A DNA stretch of 61,006 bases from Clostridiales bacterium VE202-01 (GTDB lineage: Bacteria > Bacillota_I > Bacilli_A > Erysipelotrichales > Coprobacillaceae). The notes beneath the pieces were generated by a model. That model ran no database searches. It saw only the letters and a list, made by a program, of their open reading frames with translations, and was not told the origin of the DNA. Both the position numbers and the translations under genes were made by a program. Positions 8,960 through 18,167 of this stretch are shown piece by piece (position 1 is the first letter of the stretch; each line of letters opens with the position of its first letter). The DNA lies in assembly GCA_000508865.1 (NCBI GenBank), contig BAHP02000042.1, forward strand, positions 1 through 61,006. Reading direction: 5' to 3'.

Positions 8960-10799
8960 TAAAACACTGCTTAGAAGTGTTGTCAAAAATAATCTTTTTC
9001 CAGCTAAAGTTTCATTAATTGTTTTTGGGGGATTTTTTATCTTGGCATCAATAGCTGTTGATGGAACAGGAATGGGACAGTTGTGTGTTGTTGTTTATGC
9101 GATCAGCGCTGTTGTTTTAACAACAGTATATCCGAGTTTTATTCAAAGTTATATGATCGATAAGACAAAAGCTTCGATAGTAAAAGCATTGCCGTTAAGT
9201 TCTAAATGTATTTGGTTTACTAATTATTTAGCTGGTTATTTAATTGTTTTAGTTACGCTTTTAATTGAAGGTATCGGTGTGATTTTTGTTGATTTTTTTA
9301 GGTCGTATACCTCTGTTGAAAGTATTTTGTTTTATCGCTTTATGTTAATGATTTTTGTGTTATTGTTTATTTATTATACGATTACTTATTTAGCTGCCAG
9401 TATGGCCGGAAATCGTTTGGGTCAGATCATATTTAGTATTGTCGCTTATACATTGCCAGTAGCATTGTTGTTGAGTTTAATTTTGTTTTCTGTTTATTTA
9501 GTGCCGGGACAGATCAATCAAATTGGTGATCGTTATGCTAAATTAGTGTTTCCGGTTTTTGCGGGACTGGAATTTATTGATACGGGTGATAAGACGATTT
9601 TTATTCATTGTCTTGGTGCAATGGTATTTTTGGTGATAAGTTATTATATTTATGTAAACAGGAATGATGAGTATATTGGAGAACCGCTGGTTTTTCGTAA
9701 AATTGGACTGATTTTAAAAGCGGGAATCATGTTGATTGTAACGATTGCAATATTTTATTTGATCTTACTTATGAATCAAATAGATATTACTTTTGGGTTA
9801 AATGGGGTTTTAGATTTATTGTTGATATACATGGTAATTGGTGTGATCATAGCGATTTTTATTGAGATTATTTTTAAAAGTACTTATATTTATCGTAAGT
9901 TATTGATCTATATTCCCATCTTATTGATCTTTTTTGGCTTTAATTATGCGTTTGCAAATACTCAATATCACCAGGTTGTTTCTGAACTTCTTTCAAAAGA
10001 AAAGATCAGTGGTGATCTTTATATCAATAATCGAAAAAATGATGTGTTGTTAATGAATCTTGATCGTGATAATTTGTCGGGGTTGATTGATTATCTTAAT
10101 GATAATCTAGATAGTGTTCATGTTCTGGAATTTGGAAATGATGATGTTTTAATAACCCTTAATTTATATGATAATTCAGATGATTTTTATAAAGATAGCT
10201 TGCATTATTATTTTGATTTTAAAGTTATCGTAGATTACTTTAATAAATCAGGTAGTGATTATTTAAATAATACGCTTAGAGATTTTGAAAACAAAAAATA
10301 TCTAACTTGTTATTATCAAGAAAAAAGTCTTTATCTAAGTCCAGAAAATATTGATCAGCTTTATCAAATAACTAAAGATCAAAAAATAACTGCTGATGAT
10401 CTAATAGATGCAAGTATGCTTAATTTAAGCAGTGATGATGGTTATCAATATATAATTAAATTAAATGATCAGGTTAAAGAATTTTTAGAATATGATTCAA
10501 TAATCAAACAGTCTGAATTTGTTGATGATTGTTATAACTATATTTTTGATAATAATTTATTAGTGGATCTTGATAGTCCAATAGCTAAGTTTATAGAAGA
10601 TGAGTTGCTTATAAATGATTTGACTTCTTTATATGATGATGTTGTTGAATTAATAGAATTTGATAATAATTATGTTATATATCGAGCAAATGTAACAGCT
10701 TTAAATGAGGATGATAGTTTTGAAATTAGTTTGGATTTGAAGTTTGTAAAATCAAATGGTGAAATTATTATTAGTTCAATTAGAAAGGCTGGTATATAA
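8931..10799 (+). CDS. ABC transporter permease with large C-terminal extracytoplasmic domain
   Basis: A 622-residue membrane protein. The first ~340 residues hold about eight hydrophobic segments (for example around 24-45, 55-75, 100-125, 145-165, 180-200 and 225-240, plus two between 258 and 340). The remaining ~280 residues are soluble, rich in Asp and Asn, with no recognised domain. It partly overlaps the ATPase gene, and GGGAGGAAAGT lies just before the tandem ATG codons, so the start may be 8931 or 8934. Its position behind a GntR regulator and an ATPase supports a transporter permease, but the substrate is not identifiable. Antimicrobial-peptide resistance or export is a family-based guess. 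Confidence 0.75.
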   Translation: MMNSRTSWVNKTLLRSVVKNNLFPAKVSLIVFGGFFILASIAVDGTGMGQLCVVVYAISAVVLTTVYPSFIQSYMIDKTKASIVKALPLSSKCIWFTNYLAGYLIVLVTLLIEGIGVIFVDFFRSYTSVESILFYRFMLMIFVLLFIYYTITYLAASMAGNRLGQIIFSIVAYTLPVALLLSLILFSVYLVPGQINQIGDRYAKLVFPVFAGLEFIDTGDKTIFIHCLGAMVFLVISYYIYVNRNDEYIGEPLVFRKIGLILKAGIMLIVTIAIFYLILLMNQIDITFGLNGVLDLLLIYMVIGVIIAIFIEIIFKSTYIYRKLLIYIPILLIFFGFNYAFANTQYHQVVSELLSKEKISGDLYINNRKNDVLLMNLDRDNLSGLIDYLNDNLDSVHVLEFGNDDVLITLNLYDNSDDFYKDSLHYYFDFKVIVDYFNKSGSDYLNNTLRDFENKKYLTCYYQEKSLYLSPENIDQLYQITKDQKITADDLIDASMLNLSSDDGYQYIIKLNDQVKEFLEYDSIIKQSEFVDDCYNYIFDNNLLVDLDSPIAKFIEDELLINDLTSLYDDVVELIEFDNNYVIYRANVTALNEDDSFEISLDLKFVKSNGEIIISSIRKAGI

Positions 10800-10801
10800 A
10801 C

Positions 10802-12316
10802 ATGTTAAGCTTATTTAAAAATGATTTAAAACAGTTAAAAGATTTCTTTGTTATTTATATTGGCTGTCTAGTTTTGAATTTTATTATTAGTGGATTATCA
10901 TATAATCAGGATATTGCTGTAATTACTTTTTATTTGATTGTTTTTGTCTTTACCTTGATCATCCCGACGATCAATTTAAGACATTTGTTCAGTGTGGCTA
11001 AAGAAACATATTATAACTCTTTACCTTTAACTAGACTGCGAAGCTTTATGATTCATTACTTAAGCGGAATCATTTGTTTGATTGTTCCAGTTATAATTTA
11101 TTGCGTTTTACTTCAAGGGGATTTTTTGAAAAATAGTCTAGCGCTGTTATTAATAATTCTTTTGTATTATACATTATCTAATTTATCTGCTTATTTAACG
11201 ACGACCCTTTTTATGCATATAGTTTTACAGATGGTTATTATCTTTGTACCGATCGTACTTTATTTTAGTTTATCATTGGTATATGCTTCATTTATCAAAG
11301 GGGTTGTTTATGACGGGATGTCATTAGATATGATAGGTAGTTTAATGCCCTTTATCAGGATAGCTGCAGCAGCTAGTGTTGATTTAGAATTAAATTATTT
11401 TATTTATATCGGATATCTAGTGGTTAGTTTTCTATTAACTTTATATATATGTAAAAATCGTGATCGTAGTAATAATTACCAGGGATTTACTTATAAAATC
11501 GTCGCCCAAATAATTAGGCTTATCATCATTATAAGCGGATCATGGCTGTTAGCTTCATTGTTAGGAGTCAGCTCAGCTTCAATAAAAACCTTTGTTATAA
11601 TAAATATTATTGCAACAGTAATTGTTACTTTTATTATTCAATTCATTCATTTTAAAAGAATTAAATATCAATTATGTATTATTCAATCAGCTTTAATTGT
11701 TTTTGTAACAGTAGTTGTTTTTGCGGGCTCTAAAAATTATTTAGAAAATTATATTCCTGATGCAGTTGATGCTGTAGTGATCGATCAAGATGCTGCAGGA
11801 GTTAAATCAGATATTCGGATCACTGATGATCAGGAGATTGCCAAAGTAAGCAAGATTCATCAAGAATTGATTGAATCGAGTAGGGTTGATGATCTGCCAA
11901 GAAAAATAAATATCACTTATTATTGTTCTAATGGAAGTAAAGTAGTACGTCGGTATTCTGTGGAACATACTGAATATGAAAAAATCGTTAATGAAATTGA
12001 TAAAAATTTGATTAAAAGCTGGAATGGTAAATATTATCAATTATTGGAAAAGATGGATAAATGCCAAAAAATTGAATTCTTTAATAACGAAAATTATGTT
12101 ATTGATTCAAAAGATGAGTTACAGCTTTTGAAAGAAATATTACAACGTAAATTGACAGACTTTGAAAATGATCCTAGTTTATTAAAAAATGTAGTTTCTG
12201 GTGAGGAATTTTGGTGTAATGTGAATTTTAAAAACAGTTCTTCAATGTATTATTATAATACTAATGATCCTATGTCTTTAGCTTTAGCGGATTTTAATAA
12301 AATAAAAGCAAATTAG
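10802..12316 (+). CDS. Second ABC transporter permease-like membrane protein
   Basis: A 504-residue membrane protein with about eight hydrophobic segments in the first ~310 residues and a ~190-residue hydrophilic C-terminal region beginning near NYLENYIPDAVDAV. It parallels the layout of the permease gene two bases upstream, suggesting that the two form a heterodimer driven by the ATPase at 8057-8959. No catalytic motif is visible. This is the last gene of the GntR operon. The substrate is unknown. Confidence 0.7.
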   Translation: MLSLFKNDLKQLKDFFVIYIGCLVLNFIISGLSYNQDIAVITFYLIVFVFTLIIPTINLRHLFSVAKETYYNSLPLTRLRSFMIHYLSGIICLIVPVIIYCVLLQGDFLKNSLALLLIILLYYTLSNLSAYLTTTLFMHIVLQMVIIFVPIVLYFSLSLVYASFIKGVVYDGMSLDMIGSLMPFIRIAAAASVDLELNYFIYIGYLVVSFLLTLYICKNRDRSNNYQGFTYKIVAQIIRLIIIISGSWLLASLLGVSSASIKTFVIINIIATVIVTFIIQFIHFKRIKYQLCIIQSALIVFVTVVVFAGSKNYLENYIPDAVDAVVIDQDAAGVKSDIRITDDQEIAKVSKIHQELIESSRVDDLPRKINITYYCSNGSKVVRRYSVEHTEYEKIVNEIDKNLIKSWNGKYYQLLEKMDKCQKIEFFNNENYVIDSKDELQLLKEILQRKLTDFENDPSLLKNVVSGEEFWCNVNFKNSSSMYYYNTNDPMSLALADFNKIKAN

Positions 12317-12364
12317 TTGTAATTATTTTAATATCAGGCATAATGTTAATTAGAGGTGAGAATA

Positions 12365-12670
12365 ATGAAAATATTAAATAGTAATGAATTTGATAGTGCT
12401 ATCGCTAAAGGATTAGTATTAGTTGATTTTTATGCTGACTGGTGTGGACCTTGTAAGATGTTAGGACCAGTATTAGAAGAATTAGCGAATAAAATGGATC
12501 AAGTTGATTTTTATAAATTAAATGTTGATGCTTCATCAGATATCGCTGGTCGTTATGGAGTACAGGCAATACCTAACTTGATTATTTTTAAAGATGGTAA
12601 AGCGGTAGATCAAATTACAGGTTTTGTTCCTGAAAGTGAGATCGTTAGTCATTTAGAAAAATTACTTTAA
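12365..12670 (+). CDS. trxA: Thioredoxin
   Basis: Small cytoplasmic dithiol-disulfide oxidoreductase with the active site W26-C27-G28-P29-C30 and the cis-proline loop in QAIPNLIIF. The ATG at 12365 is preferred over an in-frame GTG at 12356 because GAGGTG (12353-12358) then lies six bases upstream and the N-terminus matches normal thioredoxin length (101 residues). It is followed at once by an intrinsic terminator and appears to be a single-gene unit. Confidence 0.93.
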   Translation: MKILNSNEFDSAIAKGLVLVDFYADWCGPCKMLGPVLEELANKMDQVDFYKLNVDASSDIAGRYGVQAIPNLIIFKDGKAVDQITGFVPESEIVSHLEKLL

Positions 12671-12695
12671 ACCATGGAAGATTCCATGGTTTATT
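12669..12695 (+). terminator. Terminator after thioredoxin
   Basis: AAACCATGGAA and TTCCATGGTTT form a perfect 11-bp stem that starts at the thioredoxin stop codon, followed by ATTTAT. The T tract is modest. Confidence 0.75.
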
Positions 12696-12728
12696 TATGT
12701 TATAATAAAGATGTTAGGAGGGATATAA

Positions 12729-13346
12729 ATGGCACGAAAACCCCTTAAATTAACAAAAAATGCATTAATGCTGATTGGTATGATCGTCTTGGTTTTAGTT
12801 GTTTTGATCGTTTTGAATTTTGGTAAAGCAAATAATGAGATTGTAAAACCAGTAGAAGAAGATAAAGAGACATTAAGTTCATTAGTAGTTGAAAATCAGG
12901 TTTTAAAAGTAGAACTGCTGGAATTTGTTTCGGCTAAAAATTTTGATGATAGTTATCAGGAAGTAGCGATGGATATTGCTGCCAAAGAAGAAATACGTGG
13001 TTATAAAATAAGTACTAAACAGGAATTTAATAAAATTATGCGTTTATTACCACCTGGAGAAGAGTCACCATTATTGAATAACAGTAGTGAGATGCCGACT
13101 CATGAGGCTTATATTTTAGTTTTAACGGGTGATATTGCTCAATATAAAAATAGTAAAGGTGAAGATGTTTATCGAATCGTCAATGCCAGATTAGATTATT
13201 GTAAACAGTCATTATTATTAGAAGGGGAATATGACAGTGTTTATATTGCTTCGGTTGATGGTAAGAAAGAAAAAATGGTTAAAATGGATGATTATAAACA
13301 GGCTTTATCTAGTGTAGATGAATATATGTCAATGTTACAATGGTAA
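12729..13346 (+). CDS. Membrane-anchored extracytoplasmic protein of unknown function
   Basis: I do not recognise a family. It is a 205-residue protein with basic residues at 3-10, one strongly hydrophobic segment at about 13-30 and a hydrophilic domain outside the membrane. The segment ENQVLKVELLEFVSAKNFDDSYQEVAMDIAAK looks alpha-helical, and the C-terminal half mixes strands (AYILVLTGDIAQYK, DSVYIASVDGKK). GTTAGGAGGGAT supports the start. It has a private promoter region and its own terminator. Only its topology can be stated. Confidence 0.7.
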   Translation: MARKPLKLTKNALMLIGMIVLVLVVLIVLNFGKANNEIVKPVEEDKETLSSLVVENQVLKVELLEFVSAKNFDDSYQEVAMDIAAKEEIRGYKISTKQEFNKIMRLLPPGEESPLLNNSSEMPTHEAYILVLTGDIAQYKNSKGEDVYRIVNARLDYCKQSLLLEGEYDSVYIASVDGKKEKMVKMDDYKQALSSVDEYMSMLQW

Positions 13347-13371
13347 TGCCCTAGCGTACAGCTAGGGCATT
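13345..13371. terminator. Bidirectional terminator
   Basis: AATGCCCTAGC and GCTAGGGCATT form a perfect 11-bp GC-rich stem around GTACA between convergent genes. The flanking T tract is weak on the plus side. Confidence 0.7.
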
Positions 13372-13378
13372 ATGCTTA

Positions 13379-13711
13379 TCAATTGTTTAAACCAGCAACA
13401 AATGTTAGATCGATGCCAAACATGATACCTGTATTGGGATTATTGATTCCTTCTAAAGTTTCATCAATTATTTTTCTGACTTTAGCAACTTCATCGTTTT
13501 TTAAAATAAAGAATAGTGTTTTGCTAGTTTCACGAGGGTCTTCTAGAATGATTCGTAATGATTCGATAATAAAGTTATCGCTGCTTTTTAATGCATTGAC
13601 CATTCCTTTGCTTTCAATGATCGTGCCACCGGTTATACCATTATTTTGTAAAGCTACTAATAAATCATCTAATTTTTCAGTTTTGTGTAAGACTAAAAAT
13701 AGTGCCTGCAT
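13379..13711 (-). CDS. PII-like small regulatory protein
   Basis: A 110-residue protein with the alternating strand-helix pattern of the PII/CutA-like ferredoxin fold: MQALFLVLHK strand, DDLLVALQNNGITGGTIIES, then KTLFFILKNDEVAKVRKIIDETL and a final GIMFGIDLTFVAGL strand. Such proteins form trimers and sense small molecules. The specific PII T-loop with its uridylylation site is not evident. The start at 13711 is chosen because AAAAGGGGTGA lies seven bases before it; an upstream ATG at 13735 falls before that site. The ligand is unknown. Confidence 0.65.
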   Translation of the reverse strand: MQALFLVLHKTEKLDDLLVALQNNGITGGTIIESKGMVNALKSSDNFIIESLRIILEDPRETSKTLFFILKNDEVAKVRKIIDETLEGINNPNTGIMFGIDLTFVAGLNN

Positions 13712-13811
13712 AAAAAAATCACCCCTTTTAATCATTATAAACTAAACTAATGTGCTTTGCATTAAGAAATGTTTGGTTTATAATAGTCTTATAACATAAG
13801 GGGGCAGAAAG

Positions 13812-14993
13812 ATGAAATTTGAATTTTCAAAACGAATCAGCGGTGTTAAGGCATCAGCGGTTAGAGAGATTTTAAAAATGATGAAAGATCCAGAAATTAT
13901 TAGTTTTGGTGGTGGAAATCCAGCTAGTGAGACTTTTCCGGTTGTTAAATTAAAAGAAATCAGTGATGATATTTTTAATAACGAGCCGAATTCAGTCTTA
14001 GAATATGGAATTACAGAAGGTGATAATGATTTTAAAGAAGAAGCAATTAAATTTTTATCACGTCATGGAAATATTGTTAATGATTATGATGGGGTAATGG
14101 TAACTTCAGGTTCGCAGCAGATCATGGATTTTATGGCAAAGTGCTTGTGTGATGAAGGGGATGTCGTTGTTTGTGAAAATCCTAGTTTTTTAGGGGCGTT
14201 AAATGCTTTTAAAAGTAATGGGGTTAAATTAGTTGGGGTTGATATGGATGATGATGGTATTAATATCGCTAAATTAGAAGAAGCGTTAAAAATGCCAAAG
14301 AGACCTAAGTTTATCTATTTGATTCCTAATTTTCAAAATCCTACCGGAATTACGACTTCATTAGAAAAACGTAAAGCAATCTATGCATTAGCTAAAAAAT
14401 ATCAGGTTTTGATTTTAGAGGATGACCCATACGGTGATTTAAGGTTTAGAAATAAAGCTATTCCTTCAATAAAATCATTAGATGATGAAGGATTAGTAGT
14501 ATATGCAGCTAGTTTTTCAAAAATTATTGCACCTGGAATGCGGGTTGCCATCATGGTTGGGCATCAAGAACTGCTTGCTAAATGTACGATTGCTAAACAA
14601 ACAAATGATGTTCATACTAATGCTTGGGCGCAAAGAGTAATGGCGCGTTTTTTGCAAGAAACAGATATGGAGCAGCATCTAACAAAATTACAGCAGGTTT
14701 ATGATGTAAAATGTAGTTTGATGTTATCAGAAATGGAAAAACATTTTAGTAAGGATTGTAAATGGACAAAACCTGATGGGGGGATGTTTATTTGGGTTAC
14801 TTTACCAGAAAGAATCGATATGCCAGCTTTCGTCCAAAGAGCATTAAAGCACAAAGTAGCTGTTGTTCCTGGAAATGCTTTTTATGATGATGATAATAAA
14901 CGCTGTCAGTCATTTAGAATGAATTTTTCAATGCCGACTAGAGAACAGATCATAAAAGGGGTAGCGATTTTAGGAGCTTTAACAAATGATTAA
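13812..14993 (+). CDS. PLP-dependent class I/II aminotransferase
   Basis: Fold-type I aminotransferase of 393 residues, close to the 2-aminoadipate/aromatic (LysN/ARO8-like) group. The N-terminus FSKRISGVKASAVREILK with ISFGGGNPA is characteristic. IPNFQNPTG (about 171-179) contacts the cofactor, EDDPYGDLRF carries the pyridine-nitrogen aspartate and tyrosine, and the Schiff-base lysine is K237 in ASFSKIIAPGMR. No DNA-binding domain is fused, so it is not a MocR regulator. It overlaps the next gene by eight bases. The exact substrate cannot be read from sequence. Confidence 0.9.
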   Translation: MKFEFSKRISGVKASAVREILKMMKDPEIISFGGGNPASETFPVVKLKEISDDIFNNEPNSVLEYGITEGDNDFKEEAIKFLSRHGNIVNDYDGVMVTSGSQQIMDFMAKCLCDEGDVVVCENPSFLGALNAFKSNGVKLVGVDMDDDGINIAKLEEALKMPKRPKFIYLIPNFQNPTGITTSLEKRKAIYALAKKYQVLILEDDPYGDLRFRNKAIPSIKSLDDEGLVVYAASFSKIIAPGMRVAIMVGHQELLAKCTIAKQTNDVHTNAWAQRVMARFLQETDMEQHLTKLQQVYDVKCSLMLSEMEKHFSKDCKWTKPDGGMFIWVTLPERIDMPAFVQRALKHKVAVVPGNAFYDDDNKRCQSFRMNFSMPTREQIIKGVAILGALTND

Positions 14994-15585
14994 AAATATT
15001 GTTTTTGACATGGGGAATGTGATTTTAAGATGGGATCCTGAATATATCGCTAGTAAATTGAGTGTTGATTTAAATGAACAAAAAATAATCAAAAAAGAAC
15101 TTTTTGAAAGTTTACAGTGGCGTATGCTGGATCAAGGTTTGATTAGCGTAGATAAAGCTTTAAACCAGATATATAGTCAGAGTGATAAACAGTATCATGA
15201 AGTACTAAAGTATGCTTTAAATCATTGGTATGATTATTTTGAAGCGATTACTGCAATGGAACCTTTGGTAAAAGAGTTAAAGCAAAAGGGTTTTAAAATA
15301 TATTTATTGTCTAATTGCAGCTTGCAGTTTGATGATTATTATCAAAAAGTACCAGCATTTAAATATTTTGATGATTTTTATCTTTCAGCTCGTCATCAAT
15401 TGGTGAAACCAGATTTGAAGATCTATCAGCATTTTTTATCGGAGTTTGGTTTAAAAGCAGATGAATGTGTTTTTATTGATGATATTTTAGAAAATGTTGA
15501 AGGAGCTAAAAAAGCGGGGATCGAAGCATATTGCTTTGATGGTGAAGTAGATAAATTGCGTTTGTTTCTTGAGAAAAATATTTAG
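14986..15585 (+). CDS. HAD family hydrolase (phosphatase, YihX-like)
   Basis: HAD phosphatase of 199 residues. Motif I DMGNV (nucleophile D8) is followed by a helical cap, motif II LLSNCS, the motif III lysine in RHQLVKPDLKIY, and motif IV FIDDILEN. The VEGAKKAGIEAY ending is typical of subfamily IA members acting on sugar phosphates or related metabolites. It overlaps the end of the aminotransferase gene, so translation is probably coupled. The substrate is unknown. Confidence 0.88.
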   Translation: MIKNIVFDMGNVILRWDPEYIASKLSVDLNEQKIIKKELFESLQWRMLDQGLISVDKALNQIYSQSDKQYHEVLKYALNHWYDYFEAITAMEPLVKELKQKGFKIYLLSNCSLQFDDYYQKVPAFKYFDDFYLSARHQLVKPDLKIYQHFLSEFGLKADECVFIDDILENVEGAKKAGIEAYCFDGEVDKLRLFLEKNI

Positions 15586-15637
15586 GTTTATAATTATTAA
15601 TAATTCTTAAAAACACTTTGCTTATAGGTGATTTTAG

Positions 15638-15665
15638 TTGACAATTAGAGTTAAAATGCTAGAAT
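15638..15665 (+). promoter_or_regulatory. Promoter for the L,D-transpeptidase gene
   Basis: TTGACA (15638-15643) is separated by 16 bases from TAGAAT (15660-15665), and the gene starts 47 bases downstream with AAAGGGA before it. Confidence 0.65.
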
Positions 15666-15711
15666 GCATGTAGAAAGAAAATATAATATGTAAAAAAGGC
15701 AAAAGGGAATT

Positions 15712-17178
15712 ATGAATAATATGAGTAAAGGTGAAATGGTTTTAAATAATGGAGATAATAAGCGAAAACGCAAAGTTCGTAAAGAATTTATTGTTATCAT
15801 GGTTTTATTGATGGCGATTGTTATTGTTTATTTTATAGGGGCTTTTTATTTTAATAAGAAATTTCTGAATGGAACTTATATCAATGATGTAAATGTAAGC
15901 GGTCTAACTGTAAGTGAAGCGAATGAAAAGCTTTCGAAAACAGTCGATGATTATTCTTTGGAATTAAAGTTTAATGATGGAACTTCAGAGTTTGTATCAG
16001 GTAAAGATTTGGGGATAAAATATAATAGTGATAATGATATCAAGAAAGTTATAAAGAAACAAAGTTCTTTTAATTGGATTCAAGCTTTTTTTACTAAAAA
16101 AAATAATTCTGTCAATAATTTAGCGTTACTTGATGAAAATATTTTAAAAGACAAGATCTTATCATTAAATCATTTGCAAGAAGGAGTGCAGGTGGCACCA
16201 GAAGATGCAAAAGTAGAATATGTTGACAATCAGTTTACGATTAAAAATGAAGTTGATGGTTCAACTATTGATCAAGAAAAGACATTTGAAGCTATCAAAT
16301 CAGCTTTTAATGAAGGTAAAACAAGTGTTGATTTACAAGAACAAAAGTGTTATGTAGAACCAGCTGTAAGGGCGAGTGATGCCAAGATTCAGCAATTATA
16401 TGAAGCTGCTAAAAATTATGCGTCAGCTGTAATTACATATAAAACAAATTCAGGTGATGTTGTTTTAGATGGCAATACATTAATAACTTGGCTTTCGATT
16501 GATGAAAACGGCAATTATTATCGAGATGATGATGTTTTTAAAGAAAAGGTTACTGCTTTTGTTAATTCGTTAGCTAAAAAAATAAATAGTGTTGGTGGTA
16601 CGCGAACATTTGTTGGAGCGAATAATCGCACTATTACTGTAAGTGGTGGTAATTATGGTTTGCGATTACAAACTTCTAAAGAAATAAGTGGTTTATTAGA
16701 AGATATATATGCAAATAAAGTAGGGGTTAGAACCCCAGTAACAAGCGGTAAAGAAAGTTCTACTGATAATGGTGGTCTTGGAAATACTTTTGTTGAAATA
16801 GATCTAAAAGGTCAGCATATGTGGTATCATAAAGATGGTCAGATAATTTTAGAGTCAGATATTGTTTCTGGGACATATAATGATCCAGAAAGAAGAACAC
16901 CAGCGGGAGCGTATTATCTTTATAATAAAGAACGTAATCGTGTTTTAAGAGGAACAAAATTGCCAGATGGCACTTGGCCATATGAAACACCAGTATCTTA
17001 CTGGATGCCTTTCAATAAAGGGATTGGACTACATGATTCATCTTCATGGCGTAGTAAATGGGGTGGAACAATTTACTTGAATAATGGTTCTCATGGTTGT
17101 GTAAATCTACCAACTAATATAGCTGCAAAGTTATATGACAATATTGAAGTTAATTGTCCAGTAGTTTGTTATTATTAA
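15712..17178 (+). CDS. L,D-transpeptidase with peptidoglycan-binding region (YkuD family)
   Basis: Extracytoplasmic enzyme that makes 3-3 peptidoglycan cross-links or attaches proteins to the wall. A short basic N-terminus precedes one membrane segment at about 28-47. Residues ~55-340 hold tandem YkuD-associated (PG_binding_4-like) domains, recognisable from GTYINDVNVSGLTVSEANEKL. The C-terminal YkuD domain ends with the catalytic SHGCVNLP motif (H461, C463), preceded by GIGLHDSSSW. At 488 residues it matches the usual membrane-anchored form. It has its own promoter and no obvious operon partner. Confidence 0.93.
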   Translation: MNNMSKGEMVLNNGDNKRKRKVRKEFIVIMVLLMAIVIVYFIGAFYFNKKFLNGTYINDVNVSGLTVSEANEKLSKTVDDYSLELKFNDGTSEFVSGKDLGIKYNSDNDIKKVIKKQSSFNWIQAFFTKKNNSVNNLALLDENILKDKILSLNHLQEGVQVAPEDAKVEYVDNQFTIKNEVDGSTIDQEKTFEAIKSAFNEGKTSVDLQEQKCYVEPAVRASDAKIQQLYEAAKNYASAVITYKTNSGDVVLDGNTLITWLSIDENGNYYRDDDVFKEKVTAFVNSLAKKINSVGGTRTFVGANNRTITVSGGNYGLRLQTSKEISGLLEDIYANKVGVRTPVTSGKESSTDNGGLGNTFVEIDLKGQHMWYHKDGQIILESDIVSGTYNDPERRTPAGAYYLYNKERNRVLRGTKLPDGTWPYETPVSYWMPFNKGIGLHDSSSWRSKWGGTIYLNNGSHGCVNLPTNIAAKLYDNIEVNCPVVCYY

Positions 17179-17355
17179 CAAGTAAATTATTGTTTAGATG
17201 TCCTATTTTTGATTATTTTGTCAATCTTTTAGTGATTAGTTAAGAATTGTATGTTATAATTGAGTAGTGACATTGGCATATGTTATATGTTGAATGTTTG
17301 TAATGGTATAGTTAGATTGTAATATAAATATGATTTTAGTGGAGGAGAAGTTGAA

Positions 17356-18044
17356 ATGAGCAACAAAAAGAGAAATATAATGGATATAATTAATAAAGCA
17401 GTTTTTGTAGAAGAGGAGATAGAAGAAGTAGTAGAAAAGAAAGATAATAAATCTTTAGCTGAAAAGAAAATTGAAGAAAGAAAAGTAGAATTAAAAAATA
17501 GAGAGCCGAAAAAGTAGAACCAAAACCAGAGAAGAAAGCAGAAAATAAAACTTTTAATGTGCCTAGAGAAGAACCTGTTTATTCTAAACCTCAAAAAGTG
17601 CAACCAGAATATGCTGCATCTGTTATTTCATATGGAACTAAGATTTCTGGTGATATTACTTGTAAAGCAGATTTACAAGTTGAAGGTATAATTGAAGGAA
17701 ATATTATTTGTGATAAAGCAGTAACGATCAAAGGTAAAGTTAAAGGTAATATCAAAGCTGATTCATTAACAACTATCGATGCAACGATCGTTGGTAATGT
17801 AAATTGTCAAGGTATCGTTAATATTTTAGGTAAGACTAATTTACAAGGTGATGTTAATAGTAGTGATGTTGTATTAGAAGGTGAAATCAAAGGTAATATC
17901 ATTGCTGAAAACAGAGTATCATTAAAAGGAACTTCTGTTTTAGACGGAAATACAACTTCTGCTAAAATCATGGTTGAAGAAGGGTCTACAATTATTGGTA
18001 GCATTCAAACTGTTTCAAATAAAAAAGGTGATAAGAAAAACTAA
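17356..18044 (+). CDS. Bactofilin family protein, reading frame broken near base 17505
   Basis: Cytoskeletal beta-helix protein that polymerises at the membrane and helps shape cell-wall sites. The conserved core (about 17610-18010) has the repeating hydrophobic-glycine pattern: ISGDITCKADLQVEGIIEGNI, IKGKVKGNIKADSLTTIDATIVGNV. An ATG at 17356 behind GGAGGAGAAG begins a Lys/Glu-rich leader that runs into a stop at 17515-17517. The sense continues in the -1 frame (AEKVEPKPEKKAENK) without a usable start. Restoring one G in GAGAGCC joins both parts, so a single-base deletion, real or from assembly, is likely. An ORF starting at 17559 lacks a ribosome-binding site and would miss the leader. Confidence 0.85.
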
Positions 18045-18060
18045 GCTGAGCTTAGTTTTT
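18036..18060 (+). terminator. Terminator after the bactofilin gene
   Basis: AAAAACTAAGC and GCTTAGTTTTT form a perfect 11-bp stem around TGA. It overlaps the stop codon and is followed by TTAT. Confidence 0.8.
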
Positions 18061-18089
18061 TATCTTTTCTATTAATATTTAAAAGTATC

Positions 18090-18167
18090 TGTTATAATGT
18101 CTAAGTGATTTATAATAGTAACTTTAGAAAGGAGGATGTCGAGGATAAATACTCGACAGATCAGATG
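18090..18167 (+). promoter_or_regulatory. Extended -10 promoter and hairpin-bridged ribosome-binding site of treR
   Basis: TGTTATAAT (18090-18098) is an extended -10 box. The strong site AGAAAGGAGG (18126-18135) is 29 bases before the treR ATG (18165), too far for normal initiation. Between them TGTCGAG (18137-18143) and CTCGACA (18152-18158) form a perfect 7-bp stem with an 8-base loop. Folding it leaves seven unpaired bases between AGGAGG and ATG, which is ideal spacing. No in-frame start lies nearer the ribosome-binding site. Confidence 0.6.

Noticed and set aside
13383-13745. Plus-strand 120-residue ORF
   Set aside because: It is the antisense of the PII-like gene, which has a good ribosome-binding site and a recognisable fold.
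17283-17603. Minus-strand 106-residue hydrophobic ORF
   Set aside because: It is the complement of the Lys/Glu-rich bactofilin leader; Phe/Leu/Ser richness is an artefact of the opposite strand.
18105-18164. treR starting at GTG 18105
   Set aside because: The -10 box ends at 18098, so the message would be nearly leaderless. The strong Shine-Dalgarno would fall inside the gene, and the extra 20 residues have no counterpart in TreR.
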